This document shows positions 1 through 12,099 of a DNA stretch of 64,000 nucleotides, piece by piece (within the stretch, counting starts at the first letter, position 1; every line of letters starts with the position of its first letter). The notes below the pieces were generated by a model. The model made no database searches. It was not told the DNA's origin and was given only the letters and a program-made list of their open reading frames with translations. Position numbers and translations under genes: made by a program. The DNA comes from Spisula solida. Lineage: Eukaryota > Mollusca > Bivalvia > Venerida > Mactridae. The stretch lies in assembly GCA_947247005.1 (NCBI GenBank), contig OX365956.1:8390089-8454088 (forward strand), in the 5' to 3' direction.

Positions 1-1050
1 TTTTAATTTAAATATTGCTTTGTTTGCTTGTCCCGCTAAATTAATTTGTGTATCGTTAAAGCTTCCTCCACTTGTAAAAACAATTCCTAAGTAAGTAAAT
101 TTACTAACAATATCAAGTTCAACTCCGTCATAATAAAATTTTAGGTATCTGGGTAACTGACCCGCTTTACGAAATACTATTATTTTAGTTTTAGCAATAT
201 TAACTTTAAGTTTCCATTTACTGCAGTATTCATATAAAATACTAAGTCCCTGTTGAAGGTCCTCAGGGGATTGAGACATGATGACTATGTCATCTGCATA
301 CATTAAAAGGTACAATTTTACAAAGTCAAGGTCAACACCTTTAAATCCCTTTTTTAATAACTCGTCTTCGAGGTCATTTATATATAATGAGAATAAAAAC
401 GGACTTAAACATTCCCCTTGACGTACTCCCAAAAAACAATCAAATGATTCGCCAACGTGATTACCTACTTTAATCTTAGATTTAACATGCTCGTACATTG
501 ATTTAATAATATTAAACACTTTACCGCGAAGTCCTAGTTGTATCATTTTATACCAAATATTTTGATGAACAAGATAATCAAAAGCTTTAGAAAAATCTAT
601 GAAAGCACAATAAAGTTTCAAATTATTATTTATATGATGATTTATCAGTCCGTGTAAAACGTATATATTATCGATTGTTCCCATTTTACTACGAAACCCT
701 GCCTGGGCTATAATGTATACATAATAATGTTCAGCCCAGTAAGATAATCGATTATTAATAATGCGCGTTAACAGTTTACCCATAGTACTAAATAATGTGA
801 TACCTCGATTGTTAGCAACATTATCAAGGTCGCCTTTCTTATGTAATGGAATTACATATCCTTCGCTCCATGCATCTGGGAAATACCCAAATTTCAGTAT
901 TGTGTTAAACAATTTTAATAGATATGGAGATAAGGTATCCTGTCCGTAGATAACAAACTCATTTAGTACCCGGTCAGGACCAGCGCTTTTACCATTAGAT
1001 AATTCCTTTATTGCCTTTATTAATTCAACATGTGTAAATGTACAGGAATA
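1..1050 (-). mobile_element. 5'-truncated LINE: reverse transcriptase domain, runs off window edge
   Basis: The minus strand is open from about 1050 to the window edge and encodes a non-LTR reverse transcriptase. Visible blocks in order are NGKSAGPD near the start, a finger region with IPLHKKGD and NNRGITL, AFIDFSKAFD (catalytic motif A), GVRQGECLSPFLFSLYINDL (motif B region) and the catalytic MYADD (motif C, near 290-302). A thumb region with KTKIIVFRK and FTYLGIVF follows. The frame is closed by a stop just upstream of about 1050, and no endonuclease domain precedes it, so this copy is 5'-truncated as LINE insertions commonly are. No internal stop was seen across about 345 codons, which suggests a fairly young copy. 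The family resembles the LINE whose 3' end lies at 39.4-40.1 kb, but the two do not overlap. The clade is not assigned. Confidence 0.9.
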
Positions 1051-1136
1051 TTAAAATTGTACTTATATATACATGTACAATATGATATTTCGACCATGGA
1101 GAATTAACCCGCTTCTAGTCTAGTTTGTATTTATAT

Positions 1137-1255
1137 AAGTTTATTTGTTTAGGTCGATTGTGAAACAAGTTCTATCAACTTATATGTACCTCATTTCTGA
1201 TGGTATCAATCGGCATCCATCGCCACGAGGGTCTGAGAAAGACGCTTATTTGTAG
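1137..1255 (-). mobile_element. tRNA-derived SINE, family S1, partial copy a
   Basis: This stretch matches the body of three better copies at 37590-37830, 45890-46155 and 61355-61612. Shared landmarks are a GTCGATTGTGAAACAAG-like block and the CATCGCCACGAGGGT block. The tRNA-like head, which would lie to the right on the minus strand, is missing. Confidence 0.55.
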
Positions 1256-1483
1256 AGCATTTCATCACACGCAACGTGGTAAGAAATATGAAGCATGGAA
1301 AGGATTTCTAAACGTTTACTAGTTTAAAGATGAAAAATATGTTCAACTGTTCCACCTCATAAATGTTCCCAATGGAAGTATTTGACTCTTGATTACCTAT
1401 TCCTAAAATGTGAAATGTAATTACTAGTATAACATATATTTAATTGACATAAAATTGTTAAATACAATTTATAGATATGTACC

Positions 1484-1660
1484 AGTGTGCTAGACTAAAG
1501 TCGTTTTTTAAAGGTCTTTGTTTAGTTCCGCGGGCAAAACGAGAAATCTAAGCCAATAAACTGTTTAGAAAGTATTATTGCTGTTGTTTAAATAAGTGCG
1601 GAACAGACGAGAATATATGAAACATACGAATATACTAAATTAAAGTCGAGTTCACTAAAT
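1484..1660. repeat. dispersed repeat, inverted copy of 13683-13835
   Basis: Read in reverse complement, 13683-13835 matches this stretch through blocks such as AAAGGTCTTTGTTTAG and AATCTAAGCCAATAAACTG. It is an unnamed dispersed repeat without coding potential. Confidence 0.65.
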
Positions 1661-1897
1661 ACCTTCAAAAACGCATATCTCACATGGTTTTACTCTCGTG
1701 GACAGAATAATTGTCACAAGTAATACTATTTTGTTTTGTAAATATTGTCACATATATTGCTTTATGTCGGTTTGTGAATAATGCCATATGTTTGTTTAAT
1801 ACATACTATTACTAGTATGTATTATGAAATGTTTTTTCTTATCAGGAGTTTTATCATTAATTTATGTTTTTTGCTTATTCTTGTAAACATATATATA

Positions 1898-3453
1898 CAG
1901 TCAACTCTCGTTATATCGAACTCGCTTATATCGAAGTTTCCGTTATGTCGATGTTTTTTTCAAGTCCCGATTTTTGTCCTTCTTTGTCTATATGAAATCT
2001 CGAGACCTATCTCGAAGTTTCGGCTCGAATTCGGCTCGAATTTCGTTATGTCGAATTATTTATTAATTTATTTAAATATCTCCATTAACTAATTTGCACT
2101 GTTAATCTACAGTTCAACTCGAAGTCTGGTCGAAGTCTGATCGTGTTCGACTAGTGTACAATGTTTTTCACACCTCGCCAGTCTGAAATCTTCGATTTAC
2201 CTGTAATTTTCGCGCCTTCCATTGTTGAACAAATATTTGTTTGCACAATTTACGTGTCACAGTTCATTTATATATGGTACAGTTATGGGTCTGTATATAG
2301 TGGTGTATCCGTATAGTCAGACAAACTTGTTACAAAGTAACCTGTACAAATCCGAGGGGAGGGTTCTCACCGCAGTCTTATATCGTGGAAGACAACAACT
2401 GTAAATATATTGAAATAATATATTTCATAATGGAAGTTAAAGCAATAGCATTCAATCGATGTGCAATACATCAATCATACACAATCATTTTACATATAAT
2501 TACATAAAATCTACATCACCATGTAAAATGGCGACAATGACAATGACGGAATTACGGACGGTTTAAAACATGACATAAACCTATAAATATGATTATAAAC
2601 TAAACATTTAAATAGCCCAAGATGTAAAATCAAGTAATAGAAGTATATTGTTATGATAATTACCTGTAAATATATTGAAATAATATATTTCATAATGGAA
2701 GTTAAAGCAATAGCATTCAATCGATGTGCAATACATCAATCATACACAAGTTATGATTGGTGTCTCGACATCGATTGGTCACTCACTAAGGTAATTACCA
2801 TAACAATAGACAGAGATTAGGTATGCAAGGTGTTATTTAAGCAAGTGTATACTACATGACATGGTCGTACAGTCACTACTGTTGTACTCTGTACCCTATA
2901 ACTACAACTAACTACAACCGGAGACCGGGACGATGGCAAGGGTTGGAGTAGGACTCGAACCCGACACAAGGTTAAAACCAACCTGTGACATACGTAAAAC
3001 ATGTTATAAATATTCGAGTTACGTCCAAACATCAATAAACATGTCATCTCGAACAATTGTATCAATTTATTATTGCATTGCCAATAAACATTTTATATGT
3101 TTTAGTCAAATAAAATATTGAAGTTAAAGTTGAAAGATCGTACACGTACATTAGCATGTGATACACTACACATACTGATGAGAACATATCATCATATATT
3201 AATGCAAACAACACAACGTACACAAACGAAAATGAATAAAATGCATTTTCTCGAGGAGGAATACATGTACATAAATATCAACACAAGCAATTCACATAAA
3301 CATGTCGTTCTTACGAACGTAGCAATATGGCGGCATAAAATGACAGAAGCTAGAAAACTTGCAACTTCGATGCCGAAAATTCTATCTCGAATTTTCGTTA
3401 TGTCGAAGTAATTTCCACGGTCCCGTGAAATTAGTGATAACGAGAGTTGACTG
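1898..3453. mobile_element. Tigger/pogo-like non-autonomous DNA transposon
   Basis: Perfect 17-bp terminal inverted repeats, CAGTCAACTCTCGTTAT at 1898 and its complement ending at 3453, are flanked by TA on both sides, as expected for a Tc1/mariner-superfamily insertion. Subterminal copies of a CGTTATGTCGAA motif occur at both ends (near 2042 and 3407). No transposase ORF is visible, so the copy is non-autonomous or decayed. Inside is an 86-bp exact direct repeat (2399-2484 and 2664-2749) enclosing about 180 bp. The class is inferred from TIR sequence and TA target, not from a protein. Confidence 0.75.
2399..2749. repeat. 86-bp exact direct repeats flanking a 180-bp insert
   Basis: The segment beginning CTGTAAATATATTGAAATAA occurs at about 2399 and again at about 2664, identical through CATCAATCATACACAA. 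The sequences after the two copies differ, so this is not a simple tandem duplication. Confidence 0.75.
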
Positions 3454-3455
3454 TA

Positions 3456-6400
3456 TGTACATTCGTCATAGAGGGTCACGGGGAAGGTTGGGCTTCCCTA
3501 ACTGTGGTGCCTCTTTAAATAAAGTCTTTATTATTATTATGTGACGAATGGAACGATTTAATGCTTAATTTAGTCGATATTAAACCTAAATTAACTACCG
3601 TATAGATTGATGATCAATAGAAATATTCAATGAATACAGTTAGCATAATTTGAGACGAATAATACAGTAACTATAAACCACTCCATATTCTAGTAAAGAG
3701 ATCTCGAGTCAATAAAACAACCATAATATTATAAGGAAATTTCACGAAAAAGCATAATATACTGAATGTGTTTAAAATGAATGTTTTGTTAGTTTATTAA
3801 AGTTGTATTACGTACCAAAATGCTACAAAGAGATAAATTTTAAGCTGAAATTGGATCAGTCTGGTTCTGTAATTACGGGCCATATAACTTATGCGATCAC
3901 AAAAAATATAACGTGTTTTATAGCTGTAAAACTGTTCAGATTGTGTAGTGTAATATTAGCTGTGGTGTTGTCGTGAATGAGTTAGAATTCATATAAACTA
4001 CTCATGTGTCATTCGGTACGTGATCGTGTTAGCCTAATTCTAGATCTCGCCGTACCTAAATCACTGGCCTTTTAGCAAATGATAGAACAAAGAAGGTGAA
4101 TAAGAGGGTCCCAATGTAATGCCAATTCGGAACTCATAAATAGAAAATACCAAAGTCTAACAATTCTGCGTCCATAGATTTTGGAATCTTAAGGATAAAG
4201 CAGCATTAATAACACTCGACCAATGTTTATACCATAATTTTTTTTTGAGCCTTAAACTAACTCAAAATAATGCCTCGACAAAACTGTTGATTTGGGTTCT
4301 AACTAAATTGCAAATATAAAAAACAGTAAGTGTATATGTTACTCGACTTATTAATATACCCGGCTTAATAGATACATTTCGATTGAAGCGTATCAGCATG
4401 AAATTATTTGATGTTATACACTGTTCAAATACAAGTGGGACACCGCTCATACAACATATTGTTATTATCATAAATGAAAATAAATGTGTTCTGTGGGGGG
4501 ATAAGTTAATTCAAATGTGGTAAGTACAAGTTGCATTAAGCACCCTTGTAATTAAGAATGTGTTAGCCAATGTGATCACAAAGCTATTCCATATATCTTT
4601 GTTTTTAACTTGTTCAGATGGGAATAGTATACTTTAAAAATTTAACATAAGAAATAAAATGAACAAGTCACATTGTATCAATTAGATGATTTCATATTTA
4701 TACGTAGTATAGTATACACATATAACAACAAACAGATAAAATCTGAAAAATGTAATGCGTATCTGCTATATGTTTCGAAAGAAGATGAACGTATAGGTGT
4801 TTAAAAGTACAAGGTGTCATTTACATTTAATAGCTTCAATAAAGGTTATATAATTAACCCTGTCGGTAAGGCAATGGTTTATATGCATTGTGTATCTCAT
4901 TCCAACCGTGAATTTTATGTATGACATGAAATACAAATATTGTAAAATTACTTATCAGCATTGTAATATAAGGACGTTTCATCGGGTAATGATGACATAA
5001 CATTGCACACACATAAACGTTGGTTTAATATATACAGAAGCAATATAGGTACATGTATATCCATTTTATACATCAAATTGAATGGTAGGAACTTGGCTTA
5101 TAAAAGAAAGGTTGTAGAGTTTTAAATGCGACCATGGTGCGTTTCGCAATGCAAAATTTAGTTCTGTCTTTGCTGGCCTATATTTGGTTATGGATTTGTC
5201 GCATGGGTGACAAAATGAAGTCACGTCTCGTTCATGGTCATTACAGTTGCAAACGATTTATTTTTACTATTTTGAAAATGGATTCAACTATTCAAGTTGG
5301 ACAGTTTCTAGTTTACAAGGACTGGCATCTCAAAGCAGATAGGGCTTTCCAAACAGAACTTATCATCCTTATTTTTGCATTATGCTTTAGAAATGATTAA
5401 ATAACTCCTAATGATGTGCAAACACATTAAGCTACTTGCCCAATTGTACATTCTCCACCAGTGTCCAAACAGTATTTGTTTTTGCAACTTATTTCTAGTA
5501 TGTTACGGTATTTGGATGACGTGCATGAGGTTCATTTTCCAAATTAAGTTACACCACTTTTAAATACATAAGCTATCAAGTAGTTGATGAATAAGACATG
5601 ACATTACATCATTTCACCGTACAAGTTAATTTGAATATGGTATTTGCTCCTGCATGAAGAATACAAAGATTCTTAAATGGAACCGAATTTGGTCAGAGAA
5701 CAGTGACATTTTCCCAATCATTTTAGCAGTAGTAAACGCGAGAATACACTGTTATTCGGTCAATTGTTACAGCTAAACTGAACGGATTTTAAAATGTGAG
5801 GTGTCAATTTAAAGCTAATACAATGATCTTTGATTTACTGTTCACTATTGTCACAAATACATTGGTACAAGGAAGATTCAGCTTCGCTTGCTCTCCAATT
5901 TAAACATCCCTCATATACCACTGACATTAAGTGTTGACACTGTCAACAAACGTATCGCGTTCATAACTTGCATAATTATATTAGGCACTGTATGTCGCTT
6001 GATTTCACACCGTTCATGAATACACAAACGATCAAAACCATTTCATATGGTTATTATCACATTCAAAATATATATACTTCTTTGAAATTCATACTGTTGA
6101 TATATGATGCCGAATGCCTCAAATCACCGTTTTTATGCTATAATGAATATTAAAATAAACAGATGTGTATCTATAAATTTAATTTACACACATATATATG
6201 GATTTTCAAATGTGCATGTTCATACAATATCAACGCATAATAACAGAGCAACAATAACTAATGCCGCATAATTCAATTTTGCTCGTGCGTACCATGATGC
6301 GATTGTGATGTGATTGCAATCTAATGACTTGTAGACGATTTAGCAAAAGTTTTGGAAATTAGCTATATTTTGTATTACACTATAACTTCGTTCGGACCAG
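3456..6400. other. non-coding stretch; SINE-like tail and a TATAGCATA relic
   Basis: No convincing gene is visible. A SINE/LINE-like 3' tail (AATAAAGTCTTTATTATTAT) lies at about 3519-3540, directly after the Tigger-like element. A 30-bp relic at 6118-6148 is the reverse complement of the end of the element family seen at 28035 and 49190. An 88-codon ORF at 5134-5400 has no recognisable domain or splice context and is not called as a gene. Confidence 0.4.
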
Positions 6401-6427
6401 TTAAATAACCCATTACTGTAAATTTAT

Positions 6428-6866
6428 CAATATTCGCGGCGAATTTATTTTCGTTAATTTCGCGGATGAAACTTGATCGCGAAATTAAATGCCTCCGAAT
6501 AATTGACCTTTTATATATTATGTAACGTAGCGAAAGCTTTTTCTTTCAATATTTTAAATCTACAAATTTAAGAAACACCAAATTTTACCTAAATCCGCAA
6601 AATTCAATACCAGCTAAAATTAATGACAAGTATATCTCTATTTTGATAGCTGTATTTGAGGTAGATATATCTGCGTAATTAACGAGATAAGAAACTTGTT
6701 TATAAAGGCAGTGCAGCGAAACGTAACGGAGATAAAAAGATTGTAGACCAATTTCAGAGACATATACGATTACATTTTAATTTTCGCGGGTATTAAATTT
6801 CGCGAATTCTGGTAAAATGGTCATATGGTGGTTTCCGCGAAATTAAATACCCGCGAAAAATATTTT
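6428..6866. mobile_element. MITE-like element with CGCGAAATTAAAT ends
   Basis: Both ends carry inverted versions of a TTCGCGGGTATTAAATTTCG-type motif (6430-6500 and 6775-6866), with no ORF between. Related termini occur in the elements at 26941-27125 and 50154-50330. Confidence 0.5.
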
Positions 6867-6874
6867 TATAATGC

Positions 6875-8437
6875 TGGTAGATAGATAGATTTTATTCAGT
6901 ATTGAATGTACATTCATGGATATATAAATCAACATGTATAATAAAACAATGTACTTAGTATACATGCATGCATTTATAAATAACCATGACAGACACACCA
7001 ACACTAAGGATTACACAAAAAAGAGATAACTCTTATTTCCATTGTGGTCGTTTAGTGTTGGTGGCATGACATAGAGAGGCATACTTATGTAAGTTATTAT
7101 GTATTATTGACTATTGCACAAATAAATTAACTATATTGTATCACAGATAATCGGAATTAACAGTCAGGTTATGTTAAAAGGCAATTTAAAGTTTAAGAAG
7201 TACAAATACTGAAAGTCACTATCAAGCATAAATTAATAACTAAATGAATAAATTAAAATAACAGATTATCAAGATAATAAATAGTACATGTAGATAAAAA
7301 TAAATAATTAATTAAATGATAAGATAGATGTAAATATTGAATCTCTTAGGTCTTAAATAAATAGATAAATAAAAAATCATTTTAACACACTAAAAATTTA
7401 TACTAAATTGTCTAAAAAATGTTTTTTAACTTTGGCTTTAAAAACAGGCAATTTCTCAGTCAGTGCTATAGTAGCAGGCAATTTATTCCATAGGCTAATA
7501 CCTGAATAGAAAAAGGATTTTGTGCCAAACCCTTTAACTTTAGGAATTGCACCCCCCCCCCCCCCCCTGTTCACGTAACCTTGTATTGTATGAATGCACA
7601 GAATCCTGTGGCATGAAATTGGCACCCATGTAGTCTGGGGCTATGTTATACTTTATTTTAAAAACATGGAACAGAATGATCTGGTCTACACGTTTATTGA
7701 CAGGTAACCAATTAAGTAATTTAAAATGTTCACTTCCTATGTGTGACCTTGCATCTAAATCAAGCACAAACCTTATTAATTTATTTTGGGTTGTTTGAAG
7801 TTTGGATTTATGTGACTGAGTGAGACCATGATACCACATAGAGCAGGCAAAGTCAAAATGACATTGAATAAGGGCCATGACAAGGAGCTTCTTGGTATGT
7901 TGAGTAAGGTAACCTTTTTTACGGTATAAGTATTTTAACCTAGCATTAGCTTTTTTAAGTATAGATCGGGCCATAGTATCAAAGGATAGGGTCTGGTCAA
8001 TAGTTGCCCCAAGATATTTAACAGCAGAAGTTGGCTCGATATTTGTACCATTACATGTAATGTGACCTTAGTCTATGTTTAGACCCAAATAATATGGACT
8101 CAGTTTTACCCAAGTGAAGTGATAACTTGTTATCAACCAACCATTGGCTAACAAGATGCAGGTCGTCTTTCAAGGACGTTTCCACAGAAGACTTGCTTTT
8201 ACCTGATACAAGAATGCCGGAATCATCTGCATATAACAAAAGCTTGTTTTTAACCACAGCTGACATGTCATTAACATAAATTAAAAATAAAAGTGGACCA
8301 AGTATGGAACCCTGTGGAACACCACATGTTATTGGGGCAGTGGCAGAGTGGGTACCAGAGACATCTACTAATTGTTGTCTATCAGTTAGATAAGACTTAA
8401 ACAATCTTATAATATCATCACCTAGCCCTGGTAAATG
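6875..8437 (-). mobile_element. 5'-truncated LINE with frameshifted reverse transcriptase
   Basis: The minus strand encodes the C-terminal half of a second LINE type. From 8437 downward come LPGLGDDIIRLFKSYLTDRQ, the GVPQGSILGPLLFLIYVNDM block, the catalytic LLYADD (near 8245) and a thumb. After a frame break near 8050 a second open segment (7974-7540) holds the LTQHTKKLLVMALIQ and YHGLTQ region. A run of 16 C at 7552-7567 shifts the frame again into the typical C-terminal block KSFFYSGISLWNKLP (ending 7398). The 3' UTR ends in an AATAAA-like signal and a (TAGA)n tail at 6880-6900, read on the minus strand. The element is 5'-truncated at about 8437 and is a pseudogene. Confidence 0.88.
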
Positions 8438-8443
8438 ATTTTA

Positions 8444-8640
8444 CAGCAATAGCATTTCATGTCATACATAAAATTCATGGATGGGATGAGATACACAATA
8501 CCTATAAACCAGTGCATAACCGACAAGGTGTCATTGACGCTATTGAAATATATTTGCAACCGTCTAGTTTTAAACGCTTATATGTGAAAGCTCATCTCAC
8601 GTGTGAGACCGGTTATAGCTGGATTAAAAAAATAGAGCAG
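8444..8640 (+). CDS. candidate internal exon of an unknown gene
   Basis: A continuous frame runs from an acceptor-like site (GATTTTACAG ending 8443) to a donor-like site (GAGCAG then GTACGC at 8641). It encodes about 65 residues including HGWDEIHNTYKPVHNRQGV and LTCETGYSWIKKIEQ. The composition looks protein-like, rich in aromatic residues. I do not recognise a family. It is sandwiched between two LINE copies, and the acceptor lies within a few bases of the LINE truncation point, so it could be an exon of a host gene or part of another mobile element. No partner exon was found. Confidence 0.3.
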
Positions 8641-8754
8641 GTACGCATAATTATATTTTGCAGATTTTGTTTATATTTTGTTACAATTTTATGCTATAAT
8701 ATAATTAGGAAAGCATTTAATTATATTGTCACAATACATTTTGATTCTATACCT

Positions 8755-9556
8755 ACATACCTATCCTCTTCGTGCTGGAATCCAGATAGGTAACCCTCCA
8801 ACATTCTGTCCCATACATCAACACGGAGAGGACATAGCTCTGGTAGAGTTTGATTTGTGTTGTTTCACTAATGTGACCAGATCGCTATATCTTGTTTAGC
8901 TGGTGGAAGGATGTTCTTGCTTTTCGAAGTCTGTTTCTTATGTCTTTTTGAGTTGCATTGTTTTTGCTGAGAATGCTGCCTCAATATGTGAAGTCATCTA
9001 CCTCTTCTATTGGTTTGTTGTCTAATGTTATTACTGTTGGAGAGTTGGTAAGTTGCATGGTCTTTGACTTTTTCTTGCTGATGCTTAGTCCTACGTGAGC
9101 GTATTTGGGAAGTTCGTCAGTTTTCTTTTGTAGGTGGTCAGCAATGTTTGAAAGTAGAGCAATGTCATCTGCAAAGACCAGATCTTCCAGTATTGACGTC
9201 AGTGTCCATCTTATTCCTCTATCCTCCGATTGTATTCATCATCACCCAGTCGATAGCAAAAAGTAAAAGAACGGGTGACATTATTCATTCTTGTCGTACG
9301 CCACTGGTGATGTTGAACCAACTGCTAAGTGTGTTGCTGTGGATGACACTGCATGGGAAGTTTTCATAGAAGCTCTTCATAATGTCAACAATGTTTTCTG
9401 GGCATCCATATGCCTTAAGGATCTGCCAAACACTTTCTCTATGAATACTATCGAATGCTTTTTCAAAATCGATGTAGTTTATGTGAACTTTACTATTCCA
9501 TTCGATGCATTGTTCCATGATGTCCCTTGATTTTGTTTCTGTAGTTAGATTTTAGA
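8755..9556 (-). mobile_element. degraded LINE reverse transcriptase fragment (third family)
   Basis: The minus strand carries a third RT: KVHINYIDFEKAFDSIHRES (motif A region), then GVRQ followed by a stop and an MSPVLLLFAIDWV-like motif B region. The catalytic FADDIALLS follows (near 9165), then KSKTMQL, a Y-stop-GSILS block and a C-terminal YQSYVLSVLMYGTECW block. Several stops and frameshifts break the frame, so it is inactive. The block order is that of non-LTR elements. It is more decayed than the other copies in this window. Confidence 0.8.
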
Positions 9557-9589
9557 AGTATATATTGCCAATCTGAACAAGTCGATGTT

Positions 9590-9812
9590 TTGAGAAAATG
9601 TCTAAAAACTACCCTTTAAAAGTTTATGAAAAACCAAGTTTTTGTTCAACTTTAATTTTGTCAATATTGACCTATTCCGATTTTCATAAAAATAGGCCCA
9701 TAAGAAGCGCCTTTTGATGCAGATTTCACATATGTATGCATCATAATTTTTTATAAAGTCGTCAGTCGCACTTACGACCTTCTCATTCTAAGCCAGCGAT
9801 ATATGGAATCCT
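9590..9812. repeat. dispersed repeat, copy of 25150-25362
   Basis: Shared blocks with 25150-25362 in the same order are AAAATAGGC then CATAAGAAG/AGG, TATGTATG, and GTCGCACTTACGACCTTC with TCATTCTAAGC. It ends about 80 bp before the 51-bp array. Confidence 0.65.
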
Positions 9813-9892
9813 TTTGTAATCACAGTGGCTTACACATGCTTAATTAGAAACGCTGTGATAAAACTGCAGCTGAAAGTATTTCTCTATGTCGC

Positions 9893-10971
9893 ATTACAAC
9901 GTGACACAGCTTCCATGTTAACAGAGATATTTTGTCACGTACCATTACAACGTGACACAGCTTCCATGTTAACAGAGATACTTTGTCACGTACCATTACA
10001 ACGTGACACAGCGTCCATGCTAACAGAGATATTTTGTCACGTACCATTACAACGTGACACAGCGTCCATGTTAACAGAGATATTTTGTCACGTACCATTA
10101 CAACGAGACACAGCTTCTATGTTAACAGAGATATTTTGCCACGTACCATTACAACGTGACACAGCTTCCATGTTAACAGAGATATTTTGTCACGTATCAT
10201 TACAACCTGACACAGCGTCCATGTTAACAGAGATATTTTGTCACGTATCATTACAACGTGACACAGCGTCCATGTTAACAGAGATATTTTGTCACGTATC
10301 ATTACAACGTGACACAGCGTCCATGTTAACAGAGATATTTTGTCACGTATCTTTACAACGTGACACAGCGTCCATGTTAACAGAGATATTTTGTCACGTA
10401 CCATTACAACGTGACACTGCTTCTATGTTAACAGAGATATTTTGTCACGTACCATTACAAAGTGACACAGCTTCTATGTTAACAGAGATATTTTGTCGCG
10501 TACCATTACAACGTGACACAGCTTCCATGTTAACAGAGATATTTTGTCACGTACCATTACAACGTGACACAGCGTCCATGTTAACAGAGATATTTTGTCA
10601 CGTATCATTACAACGTGACACAGCTTCCATGTTAACAGAGATATTTTGTCACGTACCATTACAACGTGACACAGCTTCCATGTTAACAGAGATATTTTGT
10701 CACGTACCATTACAACGTGACACAGCTTCCATGTTAACAGAGATATTTTGTCACGTACCATTACAACGTGACACAGCTTCCATGTTAACAGAGATACTTT
10801 GTCACGTACCATTACAACGTGACACAGCGTCCATGCTAACAGAGATATTTTGTCACGTACCATTACAACGTGACACAGCTTCCATGTTAACAGAGATATT
10901 TTGTCACGTACCATTACAACGTGACACAGCTTCCATGTTAACAGAGATATTTTGTCACGTACCAATGCAAC
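9893..10971. repeat. 51-bp minisatellite, 21 units, each with an 8-bp hairpin
   Basis: About 21 head-to-tail units of 51 bp carry few substitutions. Every unit holds TGTCACGT, a 9-nt loop and ACGTGACA, a perfect 8-bp inverted repeat, plus a GTTAAC palindrome. Because 51 is a multiple of three, an uninterrupted frame exists on both strands (427 codons on plus), but the reading is a 17-residue repeat and shows no sign of being a gene. Two unit blocks (around 9960-10030 and 10780-10850) share the same private variants ATACTTTG then CCATGCTAAC, showing block duplication within the array. Confidence 0.93.
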
Positions 10972-11224
10972 GTAGAGACTTCTCACAATGGTTCTATTTA
11001 CGGATGTTTTACCCAATGCGATCACTGAAAAGATTAAATATTTTTTATTGTTGTTCAGATTGGCATAGTGTATTTTTATATATTGTTCAAGCAAATAATT
11101 TTCGTTAAGATACACATCAACTACTATGCTATTAAATTCAGCGGACATGTCATGTATACATATGATAATTCACTATAATTATCATATAACATATGATTAA
11201 ACAAAAGCACCGCCTACGAATGCT

Positions 11225-11835
11225 GGACGCTGAATTTTCTCGTACTTGATAGTACCCTTGCTCATGTTTGAACACAAAATCTCTGGGCAACAAGGGCAGA
11301 TAACTTATACTAGTACATATATGTGGGTTACCAGCTTTGTCTGTTTGGACTTCCCTTGTGCTGCTGAATAACTACGTTGAGTTCCAAGTGGATACCTAGT
11401 CTTTGAGAAATTCACATTTTATGTAACACATCAAAGTTAGAAAAGGGGAATAACTCTTATAGAATGCTGGGTAGATTTGTTTTCTCTTGCCAGTAGATGT
11501 AGGTCATCACATTCCATAAGTAAATAAAATTTCAAGTTGAAAACTTTGATAGTGTTTGATATAATTCAGTTTATAATGTGTAAAATACGGCACTGTGTCT
11601 ATGTAATAAGTCCAAAACGAGGGCATAATATAGGTCACGGGGTTACCAGCCTTGTCAGTACGGACTTCCCATGTGATGGTGCATAGCTATGTGGAGTTTC
11701 AAGTGGATACCTTTTATAGTCTTTGAGAAAAATGACTCTCACAATAAACTTAACCAACGGACGCGCACATGCAGACGCACACGATCCCGTCACGACAATA
11801 GCTCGACTTTCTTTTCAATAAGTCGAGCTAAAAAT
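11225..11835 (+). mobile_element. hairpin-ended repeat element (pearl-like)
   Basis: Two related blocks of about 95 bp (from 11327 and from 11639) share GGGTTACCAGC, ACTTCCC and AAGTGGATACC. The right end is a perfect 10-bp-stem hairpin AGCTCGACTT / AAGTCGAGCT (11800-11829) followed directly by AAAAA. The elements at 19136 and 29746 end in the same way. The left boundary is uncertain. Confidence 0.5.
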
Positions 11836-12099
11836 GTAGCAGCAAATGCTTCAAAAGTCTTGGATATAACCCTTTTGTGGCAATCAAATTATATGTATGG
11901 CCATCAAGAGTTCTTATTATGGTAATTGAGAGTTTGAGAAGCTTAAATGACAAAATAACTAACCAATACATGTTGTTAAGGGCTCTATTAAAGCCATTAA
12001 CATAAATATAATATTTAACACAATGTAAAAAGTATAATAACACATATTACTAAATTAGTAAAGTTTGAAAGGTATAATTATACATGTACAACATATTGA

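Noticed and set aside
2399..2749. Miniature LTR retrotransposon (TRIM)
   Set aside because: No TG..CA ends, primer-binding site or polypurine tract could be recognised at the 86-bp repeats.
9825..11108. 427-codon ORF with 20 copies of a 17-residue repeat as a repetitive protein gene
   Set aside because: The unit is 51 bp, so any frame without a stop stays open. The opposite strand is equally open. There is no start context or signal peptide, and the unit contains a palindrome that explains its conservation.
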